Positions 41,901-56,900 of a stretch of DNA of 64,000 bases are shown piece after piece. The position numbers and the translations under genes were made by a program. The stretch's first letter is position 1. Every line of letters begins with the position of its first letter. Below the pieces are notes generated by a model. The model was not told the DNA's origin and searched no databases. It worked only from the letters and a program-made list of their open reading frames with translations. The stretch is from Dasyornis broadbenti (taxonomy: Eukaryota; Chordata; Aves; Passeriformes; Dasyornithidae): assembly GCA_013397935.1 (NCBI GenBank), contig VZRN01006818.1:7507713-7571712 (forward strand), written 5' to 3'.

Positions 41901-44900
41901 AATGGAAATGGGTCTTGCTGTGCAAGGAGGGAAGCGACCCTCTTCAGCTAGCAATGGACCACGGGCACCAGGAATAATTTTGGTGCAGCACCTTCCAGGT
42001 GGTGATTCGATGAAAAATCTATTTCAGGTTGATTTTAGACAGATTGTACTACTTGGATGCATCCCACAACACATTTCCATTTGGAAAGGGGAAAGTTTTA
42101 TGTCACTGTAGGAGGCATTAGCAAGACTCACCCTAACGTCTTCCTTGCACAGTGTTGTTCACTTTGAGATCCATCAGTTCAAACTCCAGATGTGGGTAAG
42201 GAGTGGAGTCAGGAGGGAAGAATGAAATTAGCTTGCAAGTAAAGACTAAAACAATGTCTTCATTTAGTTGTATAGCTGAAGGCTGGCACTTAAGTCTGTG
42301 GGGACTGCAGAAAGGTAACTTTTTGCAGAGAACATGAGATAAGAAATAAATAAAAAACAGAGGGGGGAAGAGTTATTTAAGCAAAAAGGACCAGATTTAT
42401 AAAGGAAAGGATTTAAACTGGTCATGAAAAAATGCAAGTGAGAAATATTTAAATACTCAGCACTTCATCCTGGTAAACTTTCCAGTCATACTAGTGGGGG
42501 CAAACCCCCCAAAGTACTTTCAGTCTGGAATGGGATCAGTTCTTGGAAGGGACAATGCGACATGACAAGCTGCAGTAGCAGAGTGCTGGGCCAGATGCAG
42601 GGCTTCCTCACAGTGTGAGGCTCCCTGTTCCTAAACAGGAAGCAGGTCAGGCAGATCTGCTTTCTCTTGTTTTGGGATGAACCAAAATGCAATTCTGAAG
42701 GATGTCAAGGAGGACACAAAATCCATTGTAGCTAGACTGGCCACAGTGGGATGATTGGGGTGCAGTATGGACATGAGTCAGGGTATGCAATAGAGGGAGC
42801 TCTCCAGCTATGGGTATTTGAATAAAGTGAAAAAGCCTGGTTGCTCTCTGTCCCCTCCCTTTTCCCGCCCATATGTAAATACAAAACTTCCCACGTGAAG
42901 CCTCGGTGATTTGCTGGAACTGGAGGGCATGGATGAGAGTCCAGTAGTGATTTCACAGAGCAGCTGTTTCCCCAGTCCCCTCAAAAGCCACCCTGCTTCT
43001 CCTACCCAGGCTGCCAATCCTTCCAGCATCACCTATGACTCTGCCATGTGCTGGCTGAGATGCAAATTACTTTTCTGTATTAAAAGTCCCAAACCAGTGT
43101 TTGATTGCAAAGCCTCAGGCTTTTATCAATTCATTTGTAAACTACAAACACCCTGATTTTGATTTTATGTTTCTCTGACAGGTTCAAGCTGCCTCTCGGT
43201 TGCACCACCATGGGGCTCTTGTGCGGAATCCACCAGGAGGTCAGTGCTGTGCTCCTCACCTGCAGGAGGAGAGAGCCCTGAAAATGCTGCCTTCCTCCCC
43301 TGTGTTACCATGGGCTGGAAGCCCCCTTCCTCATGCCCCTAAAAAACCGTGTTCTGTCTTCATTTTCTCATTTTATGCATGTTAAATAAGGAAAAATTTC
43401 TTTGAAAATTGTACTTTCAGATTAAGGCCTTACAACCAAATCGGAACAGCTAATGAAGCCAATCTTATTTTTATTTTCTTTTTTCTTTCTTTCTTTTTTT
43501 TCTTTCTTTTNTTACTTCTATTGCAAAGTTTTTGGTTTTTTAAGGTTACTTCTTCTACCACTTTTTTTTCTGGCCTTGTACATATGGATGTAAGTACGTC
43601 AGAGAGGCTTGTAACTGGTTGTACAAGGGGAAAGGAGTACTCTGGCAATGAGCATGAAGCTGCTCCTGGAGGGTTTTAAGCATTGGACAAACATGTAAAG
43701 CAGGCCCAAGTTACAGAAATTGTTTTACAGAAAAGTTCACTGTATGCAACTTTGGTTGGAATTTTGGTATCCTTCTTGGAAAATGCCTGGGTTAGGGGCC
43801 TTCTGTTGCATCTTTCTATGCAAATGAATATATGAAGTTTTACAACTCAAAATTCTAAAAACAACAAAGAAGATTTCCCAATTTGTGCTGTTGTAGAAGC
43901 AATAATTTTTGCTTTGTTGGTATTTTCAGAGTGTCTGTGTATATTTGGAAAGCAGTTCTTAAATGGAAAATATTCAAAGCTAAGCATGGAAAGGAATTTT
44001 CACAATGACAGATAACGTTCCTAATCACTGGTAGCTTCTGTGCACCTTTACTGTAAAGATCTCATTTTGTTCCCATTTAATGTCACTGGCAGCTTTACTG
44101 TGGATTCAGTGGGAGTGGAAGGGCCTGTTTATTTCATTTCCTTCTTGCCTTTTGCGATGCTTTTTCAGTCTCCATCAGCAACATTGGAAGCTTTTGTATG
44201 TATGCAGAGTTTTAACCCTACTCCAAGAAGGCAAGCAACTATTTGCAAAACATGATGAAGTTTTGCTTTCGGACTAGTTTTCTTCTCCCCTTTTGGGGAA
44301 TTATGATTTAGACCCACCTCAAAGAATGATTAGTAAATGACAAGGAGGTCTTATCTTTCAAACAGGCTATAAAACCTTTTAATGTAACTGCTTTTGGAAA
44401 AAAATAGCTAATTATAACATAAAACAATCCATTCCCATGGAATCTAAAGTCTCTGACTCCAGTCACCTCTGAAGCAGAAATAACCTTTTAGCTGACTTTT
44501 TTAGCATGTGGGGAAGGTTGTTTAGGACTGGTTTTGACTCTCTAAAATACTTAGTCTGGCCCGTTCATAAACTGAATGTACCCTTTGCAGTAATGTTTAG
44601 GAGTGAGAAGCTGAATATATGTATAAATTATGCTGAATTTAGCCAATTAGAATGCTCTGTGTCCTGTGTATTTTGAGATCAGCAGGGCTGGGATTTGATT
44701 TCTTTACATGGGAACTTGACCTTTTGTTTGCTTGGAAGAGGTTGACCTTTTGCTCCTTTGTTAGTTTATAAGTCTCAAACCAAACGAGAACCTTGCTTCT
44801 CTTTTAACCAAGGAACATGAAGAATAAAATTAAGCAAATATTAAAAAATTGAGATTGTTGTTGGTTAATTTTCTCAGCCAATAGAGCTGCTTGTGTTTTA

Positions 44901-47900
44901 GCAATAAACAGATTTAACTGGGATCTCTCAGCCTGTTTGCAAAATACTGTATCTACTAAAAGGCTGCTGTATTTGCTTACAGGTTCATGTCCTCAGGAAT
45001 GCCTTAATGGAGCAGCCTGCACAGAGGCAGGTGACTGTGACTGTCAGTTATTTCAGGCTCAAGGAAGCAGGTGCCAAATTGGTAAGTTTTGGGCCAAAAT
45101 ATTCAGTGTCAGCTTTCACGGAGATTTAGGATACAAGTTTTGAAAAAAAATACTGTTACCAGCATATTTCTGATTTCTCTGTAGTAAGACTCTCATTTGG
45201 CCAGTAGCTAGGAAGGTTAAAATTATATGCATTAGGGACATACAGAAAGCAACATCAGAAATGCCTACATTTTAGCACTTGGGTTGTAATCATACATAGA
45301 TACCGTAACAGATAGACCATTGTCTACTAAGCCACTGCATTTTTTCTGATGAACAATGACTTATTGCAAATTAAATTACCCACTATTTTAATACACTAGT
45401 TTCTGGAATCTGCTGTGTGTAGAGATCAACAAGAATTGTCTTCCAGGATGTGCAGAATATCTAAATCCTTTGCCTCTACTTGTAATTAAAATGTCTCCAC
45501 TGAAGCAAATAAAAAACTTAACGATGGTTGCACATGGCTAAAACTGCAGACTTTAGATTTAAAAAGAGTATTGACTTTATTTAAAGTTGAAGACAAGTTT
45601 ATCTTTTGTACTTGCTATGTATTTTCTTTATAAGCTCTTGTTTCCTTTCTGAGCTCCTGCTTTTGTAGATGCATGTGACACCTGTCAATTTTTGATGACC
45701 GTGCTTCTTGTAAACTCAGTGTGTTCTCTCCAGTACCTAACACTGGTAAGGATCGAGATGGGATTTGCAAATCATGGGGACAGTATAATTTTGAAACATT
45801 TGATGGCATTTACTACTACTTCCCAGGAAATTGCTCCTATATATTTGCAAAAGACTGCAGTACTCTGGAACCCCAGTACACTGTTTGGGTAAGTATATGA
45901 ACATACACTAGAAACATGTAAGTAAATATAAAAGTAAATAAGTAAGTAAAATAAGTGGAGAGGCAATAAAGGTACCAAACTGGGCATTAATTACTTAAAT
46001 ATAAAACTATGCTTCTGGAAATGCCTAAACCTATGTGCAGTAACTCAAAACACTGATGAAATTATAATCAACAAGAGTCAGTATATTTAAAATAGTATTT
46101 CTTACTCCTCCTATCCTAAATGGGATTTCTGCTCTCTCCCTTCTGGGATCAAAAGTGGGTCTGAAAGCAGACTTCAGAAACTTCAATAAACTTCAGCTGT
46201 CAGATTGTAAAATAAATACTGAGTTGCTGAGTAAAGTGCAGCTATCACTTGCGTAATAGCGAGGAACACGAATGTGCTAGGCCCTGATTCACAGCTATTG
46301 GCACGCTATGAGGATCTGCCTCCTTGGCCAATGGGATTTGCTCCCCCACCCTGTCCCCTCTAGGGATTTGCATTCTAATTTTGGATTACCTCTACATCAT
46401 GCAGAGAAGATTAACAGCTCAAAAGCTTTCATCTTGACCTATGTATGCAAGGCACTCTTTTTAGTAATTTCTCCAAATTGCTGAGTATCCATGGTACATG
46501 GCTTTGGGTCAGGGAGAGTTCAAATCTATACCCTCTTTCAAGAGAGATGCCCTATTTGTCAGGCTTTTGGTTACTGTGGGGAGAGGATACAAGCTCATTA
46601 TATTAACTTATTCACAATGGTTGGGATTTAGTGTTGATTGGGCAGGGAAGAAGGGACAAGAGGGGTCCTAATTCTGAGCCCATGTGAGTACAGGGGTCCC
46701 AGGGATAAGGGCAGATCTAGATGCTGGTTTCTGCTCTGAGGACTATTTTTCATTTATAAACAGATGACCTCTTCTTCCCTCAGATAACAGCACTTAGTGA
46801 AGATAAAACTACCCTTAAAACTGCCATTTCTACCTACTCAAGTTACAGAGAGATGCTGTTACACCTGCCTTCCACAATTTCGTTTTAATTCTTTGGATTC
46901 TGTATGAAGCAGTGACCTCTTACGGGTTTTCAGAAAGTGCTGTAGGAAAGTCTAAGATTATATTAAAATCTAGAATCAATATGTCAGTGGATTCCAGTGG
47001 CTCTGGAAAGAGAGAAGGTTCCATTCAATTGCTGGAACAAATGTCATGTTTTACTGAAAACTGAAAATGTTTGCTCAGCAAAGTCATAAGTAATGTGAGA
47101 CTGTAGACAAACCGGGCAATGGAGAGTCAAAAACCTTGCCAAATTCTCACATTATGGTCCGTCTGGCTTTAATAATCCACCCCTCAAAAGAAGAAAACGT
47201 AAGAATTATTTTGATTTTCCTTTACTGTGTTTGTGTCTTGGGCCAGGTTTACACAGAAGTAATACTAATAACTTTTATGTTGTCTTTAATTATGATTATC
47301 TTTATACAAGTAAAAATTCTTAATTCTTTTCCTGGCCTAGTTTATGTCACCCAAAGAAGCAGTAACTGGTTTTTACTTCCAAGATTTAGTGTCAGTTAAG
47401 GAAGATTAATTCAAGTATTCATTAGCACTGCATGTGTTTACTCACAGATATTTTCTTCAAAACAGTTACATTTACAGCCTCCATCACTATGTTGTTAAGA
47501 TGTTCCCAATTACAAGTTTATTTAGCTTCACAGCACTGTCAAGTAACTGGTAATGAAATTCCCATCCTTCTCAGAGAATGATGACACACATAGTAACATA
47601 AGTCATATTTGAGCTATCTAAACTCTGTCTATGTCTTAATCTGGGTAATGATAGGCAACTAAGATTCAAAATACATTCCTCTCTCTCTTCAGTGGTGTCT
47701 AAAATAAACTCCCAGGCTTTAGAAGCACTATAGGACATCCTATAGGTCTGGGTGGCTCATCCCCACTGAGATTAATGAAAACTGTCTACGTTTTTCTCAG
47801 GCACAAACTCACAGTTTTCAAGTCCAGAGAGTATTGTATTCAAGTGAGATAAGTTGATTGTGACTAAACCAATCCCCTGGCTCATTAGGCTATAATGGGG

Positions 47901-50900
47901 AGAAGCACACTTCAGAAAAATCTGCCCTTTTCCATTAACAGGCCTGGAAAGGTAGTGCAAACTGGATTTTAACAGATCCATGTTAATTAGATGCCTGCTG
48001 TAATCTGTGGGAACTCTTCAAAATCTCAAGAAATCCAGAGTGGTTCGGGAAGGCATGTTGTAGTTCAGCTGGTCCCAGTCTCAGCTGGCAGGGAAAGTGC
48101 TGTTACTACACTGAAGTTCTGTATTGGTGTGTAATCCTGTTTTATAGATCAGACTTCTAGAAACAGAGCGATAGGGGTGTTTCCTCAGTGTGAGTAACAA
48201 GCTCCTACTTTGGCAGCTGTAAGCTAGCTCACTACAGTGTCTCTGTAGCTTGTCAGCCTAAAATACCTGACTCTTTCATACAGTATTGAGACCACTGGCA
48301 TCTGGTGCTATGCACTGTTAAACAGTTGATGCATTTCTCAGTAGTATTGTGTAGCAGGACTTTCGGTTCTGCATATCTTTGTTACTGTGACTTTGTAATA
48401 TTCTAGGTATTTATTGATGAAGCTCTTTCAGTTACCCGAGCATAAAAATTTAAAATATCAGACATGAATTTAACAAAAATGGTGTGAAATTAGTGACGAC
48501 AAGCATTTATTCTTATCGTGTGTCTATTTTTTCCCTCAAAGGTTCATAACAGTCCTCACTGTTACGGCTCAGTATATACTTGTCATAGGTCCATCAGCTT
48601 ATTTTTTTCAAACCAAGAAGAAATAATGATTTCAGGACATGAAGTAAGAAAAAATGGAATCAGGTAAGTGTTCTAATGGTGGGTTTTAATAATTTATTTC
48701 AAAAAGATAATGTGTGAGCAGATGTAACAGTACTGATGTAACATCTGAGTGAGGATAGGATACACTCCCTGCATTAACTGTGTCCAACTTCTCAGCTGTA
48801 ACCTAACAATTATTCATTCCTGCTTTGTACAGACCGTCTGTGTCAGGCAGTCCTAGCTCATCTCTGGTGCATCCTGATACCATTTTGAACAAAGCAATCA
48901 TTACTTATTCTTGGTACCTGTAGCTAATATGACATGATCGTCTTCTAGACGAGTCTGAATTGGTTAAAATAAAGATCTTTTGCCCCTTTGGGGCAAAAAT
49001 TCCACAAAACATCTCTGAGGTACATCAAACCTCCAAATTTACCTTTTCTACTTTTTAATAAGTAGAAAGATGAGCCCAAGGCTATCATAAGTATATTTTA
49101 CTGGTTGCTAATGTATACAGAAAATTTGAAAGAGTTGTTAAGGTGCTTTTGCCGTCCGCTTTGTAATGCTATTGCCATTAGTATCTGAGAATCTACAGTG
49201 ATGCTGTTCAACCCAACAGAAGCAACTTTGAAATACTAGGATTAGATCTGTACTTGTTATTGGCCAGTGGTCTTTCACCGAAGGAAAAAGAGTTGCAATT
49301 TTTTGGTCAATGGTGTTTTCTGTATTGCAAGTTCCTCCACTTGCAGCTGTCTAACCCCAGTGATGACCCAGTGCCCAGAAGGACAGGTTGTGCTCACAGC
49401 ACCAGGTAGCTCCTTGCCCAACTCAGCAGGCTTGTGAACTCAAGTCTTCCTCAATGCACCTGTGCCAGGCTTTGATAGTAAAGGTGCATTATTCTTGCAA
49501 GCTTGTAACTGGTACAACTGATAAGTGTGTACAACAGAAAGCACTCATTTTTGATGGTTGATATAGAGAAGTAAGCAGAAGACAGTAAAAATATGATGAA
49601 GAATTGAATGGAGTGACTGTGTACCCCAGGGAAAAAGTGTGTTAGAAGGTGAACTTTTATGTGGTATTTTCTAGCACAAACCTCATCTCATCTGAGATCT
49701 CTGATGTACACTATATTTTTCCAGATTAGTGTTGCCTAAGACAGTTGGAAATGCTTTCATTGAGAGACTGGCTGACTATATTCTGGTGAAGACTACCTTT
49801 GGTTTTTCTCTTGCTTGGGATGGAAGCTCTGGTATTTATATTAAGCTGACAGAAGATCATAAGGGGAAAACTTGTGGCCTTTGTGGAAATTTTAATGGCA
49901 ATAAATATGATGACTTGATACTTCAAAATAGTAAGTAAATAGCTTACCCTTACTTTGTGTGAACAGTTTCCGTGTTCGCTTTAAATACAATGCTTTAATA
50001 ATAAATATAATGTTGTAAAAAGGCAGAATCCTGTTTTACTTAAACAGATAAAATAGTATATCTGCTCAACTTTTCCTCCTCCTCATCATTAAAAATGCAA
50101 AGAGAAAAGGTCCTAGTTCAAGAAAGTATTTATATGTGCATTCAAGCCTATTCTTGCTCAGCAAAGCAGTTGGGGTATGTTTATCTTACCTGATGAAAGT
50201 GCCTTCAAATAATAAACAAAGAAACAAATGTTTATGATTTTCTCTGTGTTTAAAGACGGAGGCAAGAGCACCATCTCAAGTCATTCTTTTATAGCAGCAT
50301 CATAAAAGTCCTAGTTGAAATATGTAATTTTCCAAGCTGTTTCCAGGGAGTTCCTTGTACTCCTTGTTGGTATGGTGGACTATGGGCCTCTGACTACCCT
50401 GTAGGATGAGGAGCTTCTTTGTGCTGTGTCTGAGGTGGAGATGAGATTTTAAACTTGAATTCTGTAGCCTAGGTAGGGAATACCCCATGGGAACTTTTTT
50501 TCCCACTTGCTACTAACGTGAAAAAGAAAGTAAAAAGAACAAAAACAAGCTTGAAAACATGAGGAGGATTTTACTCAGTCTCTTATGAAAACAAAATAAG
50601 ATTATCTTACTGTTACCATTAACTGGTGAGAGGATCTAGTCCCACGGCTTTGCATGTTCTTAGTCAGAAAAGGTACCCCACTGTAACTTTTTTGCCCATT
50701 TTTATGATTGGTAGTGGAGCTTTTAAGCTTTTTTAGTGAAGGAATGCCCGCTGTATGTATCTTTTCAGTGTCTTTAAAAATCTGCCCAAGTATAAATTTT
50801 TCATACCTTTTCTGCCATGAGAGCAGTAACTTTTGTGCATTAACTTCTGCACACCAGAGTATAGTATATTTAATAACCAGTTTAATCTGCTGATGTGTAA

Positions 50901-53900
50901 TAATAGAGAAAAATAATATTTGGAGGGAATAAGGAATTCATGTGATCTCTAAGAAATAGTAATTTCAGTATCTTTAAATGTATTATTGGTTATAAAAGAT
51001 TTTCATCTCTTACATGGCTTCATTTTTGGAGCTGAATTTATTCACCATCATAATTTCTTCTAGCATTTTTCTTTATCAGAAATGATAACATTATTACAGT
51101 GTAAAACTGAGAGCCATATGAATCACATGAATCTTGAACTAGTTGTATAACATGGTGCCTTGGCTCTGCAAATACAAAGCAGGAAGTTCCGAGATCTTCG
51201 TAAGAATAGATTGCTAATTCAGATCCCTTCCAAGCTGCAACATTTTTCTAAGAGTATCTAAATCTTACCGATCATTTGATATAAAGATTTATCTCTCCCA
51301 GCTAAACGACTTCCCTGAGTAGCTTTTACATCTATTCTGAGTCTTCCAGAGTCCAAATGCTCATTATTTATAATGCTCAAATAAATAAATTGCTGAGACA
51401 CATATAATTCCACTTCAAAGTATAGTTTAAAAACAAACTAATTTTCTGTCTCCTTATCTTCACCTTTAATGTTTTATTATGCAAGGCCATATCTGTGTGT
51501 AGAACTGTTTCAAGAACAGTGATGTTATTTTGTGGTATTTTTTAAAGACTTAGAAGTTTTTCCAAGCCATGTCAAAATGTACACAAAATAATGTTTTTTT
51601 TGTAGAAGTAGACTTTTATTAACAGGTTCCCTTCTAGATCAAGCTCTAGCCCTTTGTGTTTGGGAAGAGTTTTCTGCAAAAAGAACTACTCTGTCAGAGA
51701 GGAAGAAATATTTTAAGTCTCCCTGACTCTTAAGTAAAACAGACAGGTTTTTAAACTAAGAAATGGTTAGGATCTTATCTTCATTTATTTGTAAATATAC
51801 ATATCTGGTTAGTGTGCTTTGTTGCTTTCCATGTTGTACTATCCACCTTTGTACCTCTTGTGCTAGAAGTTAGATTAAGTTTTCTACAGTGCAGCTCTGT
51901 GAAAAAAACCCCCTCTATCTGATTTCATTCAATATCTTGTCTCCTAGCCATGCATAGATATAGATAACCATAGCATAGATACCAATTATGTAAGGTTCTT
52001 CAAAGGGCAGGCAATATATCCTTTTTAACCTAATTAAGAATGCAGAGAAAATGCAATATTTGGGTTCTTGCTGCAAATATACGGGAATTTTGGGTCTGTT
52101 TCTTTATTGCCAACCTTCTTGTATGTTCATGTATCTAAGTCTGTTGCCATGACTTCCAGTCATGCATCTTGTTCATTAATTCTTCAATGCTCATGCTGTG
52201 AGGAGAGCTGGGCATCTCATGAGTGTGTGTTGTAGGGCTTTTCTGCAATAAGGGAAATGAGGGAGATAATACCACTAACTGACTTTTGTGAAACATGATA
52301 AAAGAATTAAATTGCTTCAAAGAAATGTGTTTTTTCTTAAGTATTCAATGCATTACACATGTCGTTATTTGTATATTTGTTTTAAAATTATCAGTGATTA
52401 CACTTAAAAAAAACCTCAAGCCAACACCTTGTCATTTTTTTGGATCTTTTTATTTAAATGTAGTATAAAATACAACCTGAAATTAAAAAAAAAAAAAGAA
52501 AAATAATACTTTTCCTTTCAACTCGTACTCTGAAAACATCTATAATTGAGCTAATGAACACATTGAAAAATGATTAAAAATTTCAAGGCTGTCTTATGTG
52601 TTTGTGTTGACAATTTTTTTTACTGTTGCTCTTCCAATGTTTTCATACAGTAGGTGAATATACAGAAGACATTGCTGAATTTGCAAATAGCTGGGCTGTG
52701 CAAGCCTCAGATGATACAGCTTGTGTGCCTACTGCCTCAGATTTTTCTAGTCCTTGCTCAGCCAATGCAGAATCCACTGAGGTAAATTAATAATATTTTA
52801 TACATACGCATAGATACATGCACATGTATGCATGTATTTTCTGCATCTTCATTGCCTACTGATGGTACAAGAATCTAACAATATACACAATGTTGAAAAA
52901 GCCTTAAATGCATTGAGGCTTTGAGAAGGGAAATATTCAGATTAGGGCTGTTGCTAGGGAGTGCTTGAAGTTCTTCATATGTTTAGCTTAAAAGTACAAA
53001 GGCTCAGATTAGATGTGCCAAGTGGCACCAGTCTGCTGGCAGAGCTCTTCATTACTGCATTGAACTTTGGTTCTGTTTCCAGTCCTGGCATCTTACACCT
53101 CATTATTTTAACAATTGTGAAATACTGCAGAAATATCTGCAGGTCAGCTCCTGCATTGACACAAAATGCTTTTTTTTTTGTTGTTTCACACTCTTTCATC
53201 TCAGCCAGTTTAAGACCAGCATGCAGTCAAGCAGGCCTAGGCAGAGAGGACAAATTTTAGGAAGAATAATAAAAGAGATATAATAGTAAATTGAGACTGT
53301 GCCATTCTCAAATTTTAATGGGGATATAAAGGACTTTAGACTAGGGAAACAAAGCTAAAGAGAATGATGCCTGTTCAGAAAGGCTAACTTTCATTTACTG
53401 ATTCTCCTTAATGCACAGGACATATTCTTCAAGTGCCAAATATTCCTACAGTTTCCTTTTCTCAGCTGTCATGAAAGTATAGATCCGTATTCTTATATTT
53501 CAAGCTGTATGAATGATCTTTGCAGGTAAGTACTGGAGTTCTTGTGTATTTAATCTTGAAACATGAAATGAATGCTCACTCTTTTGTGTGAGACCAGAGT
53601 GAAAGAACATTGAAGGAAGTTAGGAAGAACCAAGCTCAGAATGAAAGAGATGGGATTTCTCGGGGGGTGATTTTGTGTGGGAACAAAGGGCACAAAACCA
53701 GACTGACAAGGGACATTTTGATTTCTAAGGGCTTGCTTAGATTCAGGGAAACACTAGACAAATAAATGGAAGATAAATTCATGGAGAATCACTCATGACA
53801 AAATATTAGCTGCTAATCACAAAAATCCCATAAAACTTTTATCTGGAGGCTCGGAAACAGAAGTACATGGAGATGATACTAGGGAGAAATATCAACAATA

Positions 53901-56900
53901 TTGGGCGAGCTGGACCATTTGTCAGACACAATTGGACTGTTTTTGTATGAGTAACCACTTTTGTTCAAATAAGTAGACTTTTTACAGAATGGTTCTATAT
54001 ACTTAAATTCAGAGTTGTCAAAAGAAATTCAAGTCTCATTTACTTTGGTGGGTCACACCCCCTCAGCTGCTGGCATTGTAGGCAGCCTGTTATTTTTCCC
54101 TTAGCTCTCCAGAATCCTGAGTAGTTCTTGTCATTCAACTTAAACTTGTATTCCAGTAATTGAATAGATAATTGGGCAATGTACCATTTTCTTTTTAGCA
54201 AGGTTTTCAAATTAAGAACTAATTGTCACAAATAGGAGGATTTTTACCAGAGTATGTGCTCCTCAGAGTATCACCAATTTAATCAAAAACATACAGAAAG
54301 GATCATAACACTAAACATAAGGATCACTCAGTATAAACCATTACAACTTGCTAATTCAATTTTTGGTACTTAGTTTTCTGATATAGAATCAAGATGGAAG
54401 AATTTGTATTTGTAGGCAAACACTGATGTTGCTCAGAGAAGAGTTGCCTCTCTGTATGAGAGAGCATCTGCTCAGAGTATGGTCTCTGTGTAACTCAGGA
54501 GTTTACTGTGACTTTTGAAGAATAATGAAAAATAAATTTTTCAAGTAACGTATTGAATCAGTGCTGTGGTATTAAGGAGGGTTGGATCTTTTGTCAACAA
54601 TCTGATGTGTGTTGATGTGAATTTTGTGAATGTTAAAAACCTTGAAGTTTCTGTTACTCAGAACCTCATTAATTTAGGCTTACTTTGTTTATAAAAGAGA
54701 CCTCTCTTCTTGTGGCTTAGTGTCAGCTTATGAAGTTTTTTTTGTGTGGCCATAGTATAAGCCAAGTATTCTTTCCATTAAGACCCATTTAATTGGATTA
54801 GATAAGGAGAGCTGGAGAGACTCCGATCACTGTAACAAAGAGTATAGTGGTGTTTGATTTGATAACAGATGTGTTGAAAGCAGAATACAAACACAATATA
54901 ACATATTCTTAAGACGATTAATTTTGGAGGAATGATCTTGTGTGCTGAGAGGCAAGCTCAGTTGATCTGTCATAAACATGCTTATAATAGAAATGTCGTG
55001 TTATGCCTAGTTTATTTTGGCATCAAATCTTCCGCAGTGAATGATGTGAGTTGTTTGACTTTCAGAGTAACAGAAGTTTGGTGATATTTCACCGTGTGTG
55101 ACTTACATCTGAATAAAATTTGAACGTGCCTAAATATTAATGAATGTCTTTTTTACTTGATTCTGGTAAAAATGCACTGTACAGCTTCTTCTGTGTAGAT
55201 GAAGGCAGAAATCTTGTCTTTGCCCAAGGTTGTACTGTAAATACCTGAGCCTGTCCATAGTATGCAGTGGATAATGCTTCTGGCTCTGAGAACTTCAGCA
55301 CAAGGTCAGGAGTCCACTGACAAGGTTCTTCTCATCTAAGTTCAAGGCAATTGGAGACTTGAAGTTCTTACTTGAACCAGAATATCTTTTATCAGTGTAG
55401 GTCAGAATTTCTACATCGTGCAGGAGGGAGAGGCCTGACATGGGGATCTTGAGACTGTTGAGTTGTCCATTATCTTCAAGAAAAGGTCCAGTTTTTCTTT
55501 CACTATAAGCAGCACTTTTTTTTTTTTTTTTTTAAATAATGGATTAGTGGTTTTGTTCATCGTGGTAATATTAAAATGAAATAACTTTTCGTGAGATCAA
55601 AAGATAAAACCACAATGGTGTATTCAGTATAGCTCGTTCCTTTTTATATTTTCCCTGTGTGCCTTTATGACCGAATGGTGTCAGCTATGTGTGAAATATC
55701 CTGTGCCGTGTCACATGGCAGAAATTTGTAGATGGGCTTTGAGTTCCTTGAGTACTCTCATATTTTATCATTTCAGAGTGGATGACGATGAAACGTACTG
55801 CAGGGCAGTGACGGAGTACGCTAGAGCATGCTCTCACGCCGGGTCCCCGGTGCGGGACTGGAGGGATGACTTTCCTGCCTGTAGTAAGACTCTTTAATAA
55901 AGCATGCTACATGCCCTTTGAGATATCCCATGCATTCAGTTCAAATAGTTCCATCTTGACAGCATTTGTCACTGTAGGACTCAAACCTGATACTTAAGTT
56001 GATCAGCCAGTTTCACTCTTGATGGCAAACAATGAAGTCAGTGACTTGCTAGAGAAATATTTTAACTCCATTGTGGTATGATTTAGATCCATGCAAAATT
56101 CATGTTTCTGTGGATTGCTTGAAACATGGTGTGTGCTGCGCATGTTCTAGGACAAAGAACAAACATCTGTGGAGATCTGTTGTAGCTCCTTGTCCCAGAA
56201 GACCTTTCAGCCTCTACTGGCCCTATAATTTATGTTGTTAGGCCAGCTCCTTCCTGTTATCACTACCACCCATCAATTGCAGCCCAGTCTCATGCACAAG
56301 GCTTTGAACTAGCTGAGATATAAGCACATTTCCCTATCACAGAAACTGTAACTTATTTTGGAGAGATGAAACAAGGAGTTGCTAAAGAAAGACTTAAATA
56401 TTGATGAGAGCTTCACCATAGTTCATCAGTTAAAACTCCCTCAAAACATCCATTGTACTTGATCTGATTAACTATCTATACCAGAAGAGCTGCACAATGT
56501 TTATTTGACAGAAATGGTATTTCTAGCATGCAAAGAGAAATTGCACTAATGTTCAATATACTATGGGGTTTTTTTTTTTAGCTGAGAAGTGTGAAGACAC
56601 CTTTGTTCACCGTGACTGTATCAGTTGTTGTCCACCAACCTGCACATTTGAAAAAGATTGTCTTGGCAGCAACCTGCACTGTTTAGATGGCTGTTACTGT
56701 CCAGATGGTAAATACTGTCAATGTTATTTGAAAAATACGTGTAAAGCTAGTATCCAACATCATAATGAAGTCTAAATAGACCGTGCTTACAGTTAAAGCC
56801 TGAAAATTATGAATATTGTAAATTCTGCCCTAGCTGTTATTATTGTCTCTGTGATTCTGCCCTTTACTGTGTGCTAAACATTTATCTACAATACACAGGT

